A stretch of DNA of 64,000 nucleotides, from the NCBI GenBank assembly GCA_950295325.1, contig OX485803.1, positions 68,525,554 to 68,589,553 of the forward strand, given 5' to 3'. Shown piece by piece: positions 61,962 through 64,000 of this stretch. Below the pieces are notes generated by a model that did not search any database, was not told the origin of the DNA, and saw only the letters and a list, made by a program, of their open reading frames with translations. The stretch comes from Polytrichum commune. Lineage: Eukaryota > Streptophyta > Polytrichopsida > Polytrichales > Polytrichaceae. Within the stretch, counting starts at the first letter, position 1, and each line of letters opens with the position of its first letter. The position numbers were made by a program, and so were the translations under genes.

Positions 61962-62366
61962 TTAACGCACACCTATAAATGAGGACAAGGGAGGAACTTC
62001 AGGGTTACTAAGTTGCAACTCAGCTGTGCATTTGTTAAAAAGCCAAACACTCTTTCGAACAGCAGGCTGCATCGTCATGTCTGAAGAATCTGATGCGAGT
62101 TTCACAGCATTCGCATGAGCAGTGCTCGGTTTTTTCAGTTTGTTGGAATGATAATTATTATTATTACTATTACGTGATGATCTCATTTCCTTTGCAGTGG
62201 GGTTATCCTTGAGGATGTTGTAAAGTGCGTCCACCGAAAAGATGAATTTGCCAGCGTGACTTGTCAATCTTTTGCCGCGTGTGCGGACAGCTGATCTCAA
62301 TGAATGTTGTGAAACTCGAGCATCCACTCTCGGAGGTACCATCCTTAAATTATGTTCCTGCTTCAT
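61962..62366 (-). CDS. unrecognised basic Ser/Asn-rich open frame
   Basis: 134 codons from ATG at 62366 to a stop at 61962. Basic N-terminal part with RTRGKRLTSHAGKFIFSVDA, then LYNILKDNPTAKEMRSSRN, an Asn run from an (ATT)n-like stretch, and a short KLKKP. No known domain recognised. The composition is more protein-like than the average frame here, but there is no independent support. It may be part of the transposon's cargo. Confidence 0.25.
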   Translation of the reverse strand: MKQEHNLRMVPPRVDARVSQHSLRSAVRTRGKRLTSHAGKFIFSVDALYNILKDNPTAKEMRSSRNSNNNNYHSNKLKKPSTAHANAVKLASDSSDMTMQPAVRKSVWLFNKCTAELQLSNPEVPPLSSFIGVR

Positions 62367-63384
62367 GAATTCAAAGCAAAACTTTCAGAATCTTCAAAAA
62401 CTTGTGATAGGGGTTTTTTGTATTAAGATAGTAACAAAAAGAGGCCATGTGCTAAACCAATGAGACTGTGACACATTTCATATTTCTTAATATTTGGTCT
62501 CTTGTCATACAGGATCGCACTGTCTCCATGAGGCATCAATTGCCTCATAATTTTACAGATGGAAGGAGTTGAAATAATGAGGCTACATTTGTGAATACTA
62601 AAGTCAATTCAGCCCTTGCTGACACTATTCCACTTAAAAGAAAGTGCGGGTGAAATTATGTCTAGGTTGAATATACAGAGCCCCGGCCCTCCTTGAATTC
62701 TACCTTGAAGAGCATCATGCAACGAAGTTAGACCAGTCAATGATGGGAGTATAGGGCAAATTGGAATCAAAGGTGCACAGGTTTACAATGAAACATAGAT
62801 TCCAATCTCCTCATTTTTTCGTGTCGGTGTTGATAGATGGGATGTGGTGGTTGTGTATCTTTCAGACAGTGAGGCGGATGAAGTCATCACCGCTATTTGC
62901 ATGAAGAGGAGGCTTGTATTCGAGAGGATGTACTTCTTCATGTGTGCTGATGCCATGGAGGAGATTAGATGAACTAGACTCCTTCTTTGACCACCTAATT
63001 GGTTTGCTTACATGAACAAGTTCTGAATTTTTGCTTTACTTTATAGTAATTTAGATTTTTTCCTCCTGGGGGATTAAATGAAGTGTGGATGTTGCTAGGA
63101 CTTAAACGTGCAGGCTCTCAAGGTTTCTAAGTACGACTGGACCAAAGTGCGGCACAAAAATCGTATAAGTCTAGTGAGAGCAACAAAGAAAAGCGCCGGG
63201 TTTATGAGGCTGCAAGACGCCAGGATACTTAGCTGCGCAGAAGGACAACCCTCTTGATGTCAAGGTGAGTAGTATTTCTAAACATTTGTCTGCAATTGAC
63301 ATAGGGGCAACATTTCAAGGGAATCATGGCTTTAGCCAAAGTTCTTGACAAACTGTGGGTATTTCTAAAACTTGACTGAAATAA

Positions 63385-63480
63385 TGTGCGCTGTTGACTA
63401 CCCACATCTGCGTTGTTGACTAGCCATAGTCACGTATGTTAATGTTGTGACTACGTGTAGTCGTACATGTAGAGTTGTGG
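63385..63480. repeat. second cluster of CACTA-type TAGTCA words
   Basis: tgttgactaccca, gttgactagccatagtcacg, gtgactacgtgtagtcgtac. Closely spaced gacta/tagtc words as in 49620-50335. It may be the start of the right subterminal region, or an internal cluster like 51040-51240. Confidence 0.6.
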
Positions 63481-63690
63481 ATGTACAAGCAGCGAAAGCC
63501 ATTGTTAATAGGTCGCGTAAATGGTAGAAATATATAATGGCAGTTGGAAATATATAATGGCAAATAGTGCCACAGTTGGATGCTTTCCTTTTCCCCAAAG
63601 TTGACTGGAAATGTTGCTATTGCCATTTTTGGCTCACAGTCGGGTTGCAATGTTGCAAACATGGATAATTGTGTCCTTTGTGATTTGCAG

Positions 63691-63921
63691 ATAAAGCATG
63701 TGTGTTCCAAGTCCAACAAGCCCTGTGACTACTTATGTAAAGATTGTGGCCGTGATAGGTGGGGCTGCAATAAACCACCTTGCATATGTCCGTTGAAGTT
63801 GAAGTGCACGTTCGGGCTGGATTTCGCCGTGCGCAAACAACGTTTAAAGTGCAAGTGCCGCTGGAAGAACGGTCGGGTGCTTCCAAGGTGGATGTGCAAG
63901 TGCAAAGTGAGGGCGACTTGA
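63691..63921 (+). CDS. possible Cys-rich exon, partial
   Basis: After a possible acceptor (tttgcag at 63684-63690) a plus-strand frame reads with regularly spaced cysteines: HVCSKSNKPCDYLCKDCGRD, then WGCNKPPCICPLKLKC and LKCKCRWKNGR, ending MCKCKVRAT. This could be a zinc-binding segment. A second plus frame overlapping it (from 63786) reads VEVEVHVRAGF then FKVQVPLEERSG and ends at a possible donor, so only one can be real. Neither is recognised. Plus-strand coding here would oppose the TNP1-type gene. Confidence 0.25.
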   Translation: MKHVCSKSNKPCDYLCKDCGRDRWGCNKPPCICPLKLKCTFGLDFAVRKQRLKCKCRWKNGRVLPRWMCKCKVRAT

Positions 63922-64000
63922 TTTTTGGTAAATGCCTATCAGACCTATGCGTAACGCAGCGTCGTCTCCGTGGATGTCACCGAACGTGTTGTCATTGAGG

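Larger units (their letters stand above)
49597..64000 (-). mobile_element. CACTA (En/Spm-type) transposon, right end outside the window
   Basis: The left terminus begins CACTATGCCAAATACAGG at 49597, the CACTA superfamily signature. It is preceded by GCA, the expected 3-bp target duplication. The next 700 bp hold dozens of gacta/tagtc words in both orientations, the subterminal motif array expected of CACTA elements. A TNP1/Transposase_24-type gene follows on the minus strand. Similar motifs return at 63385-63480, but the matching inverted terminus (CCTGTATTTGGCATAGTG) is not present before 64000. The element may therefore exceed 14.4 kb, or its right part may be a nested or rearranged structure. 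Confidence 0.8.

Noticed and set aside
1-64000. tRNA, rRNA or other RNA genes
   Set aside because: No stretch with a convincing tRNA arm set or rRNA core was noticed; a covariance-model scan would be needed to exclude small RNAs.
1-64000. LTR retrotransposons or integrated viral genes
   Set aside because: No reverse transcriptase, integrase or gag-like frame was recognised; the repeats seen are inverted-repeat DNA elements.

Overview
This is nuclear DNA from a land plant. The genes are split by spliceosomal introns with GT-AG borders. Their products are nuclear-encoded plastid and mitochondrial proteins. The space between them is packed with MITE-like inverted-repeat elements, microsatellites and one large CACTA (En/Spm-type) transposon. 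The species cannot be fixed from the sequence; nothing seen excludes a seed-free plant such as a fern or lycophyte. There is a 200-base assembly gap at 19327-19526.

Layout. 1.5-3.8 kb (minus): a two-exon gene for plastid ribosomal protein L17 with a transit peptide. 6.5-6.85 kb (plus): a two-exon gene for a small MWFE/NDUFA1-type subunit of mitochondrial complex I. 12.2-15.8 kb (plus): a five-exon plastid-lipid-associated (fibrillin) protein, closest in my memory to the FBN5/PAP7 type. 16-25 kb: no gene seen, several MITE families. 25.9-29.1 kb (plus): a GA microsatellite, four tandem copies of a unit of about 154 bp, and the last exon of a small two-helix membrane protein. 32.2-39.9 kb (minus): a complete 14-exon zeta-carotene desaturase (ZDS), whose exon phases all close into 596 aa. 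40-48.9 kb: no host gene; MITEs and an 817-bp fold-back element with an 8-bp target duplication. 48.9-49.6 kb (minus): a decayed coding stretch interrupted by a CACTA terminus. 49.6 kb to the right edge: a CACTA element with its terminus, dense TAGTCA-type subterminal motifs, and a minus-strand TNP1/Transposase_24-type gene that I could splice in frame (exons between 50537 and 56529, possibly also 59426-59836). Other minus-strand coding-like pieces lie inside it at 57.5-58.6 and 61-62.4 kb. The right terminus is not in the window.

Three of the recognised host genes make plastid proteins. ZDS passes its electrons to plastoquinone, and FBN5-type fibrillins support plastoquinone side-chain synthesis. 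The link is functional only; the genes are far apart and on different strands, so no operon-like meaning is claimed. The most unusual content is the CACTA region (a subterminal-like motif expanded into a tandem array inside the transposase-gene intron, insertion into another coding stretch, an in-frame stop in a possible first exon, possible captured host sequence), the dimeric fold-back element, and the 154-bp repeats upstream of the membrane-protein exon.
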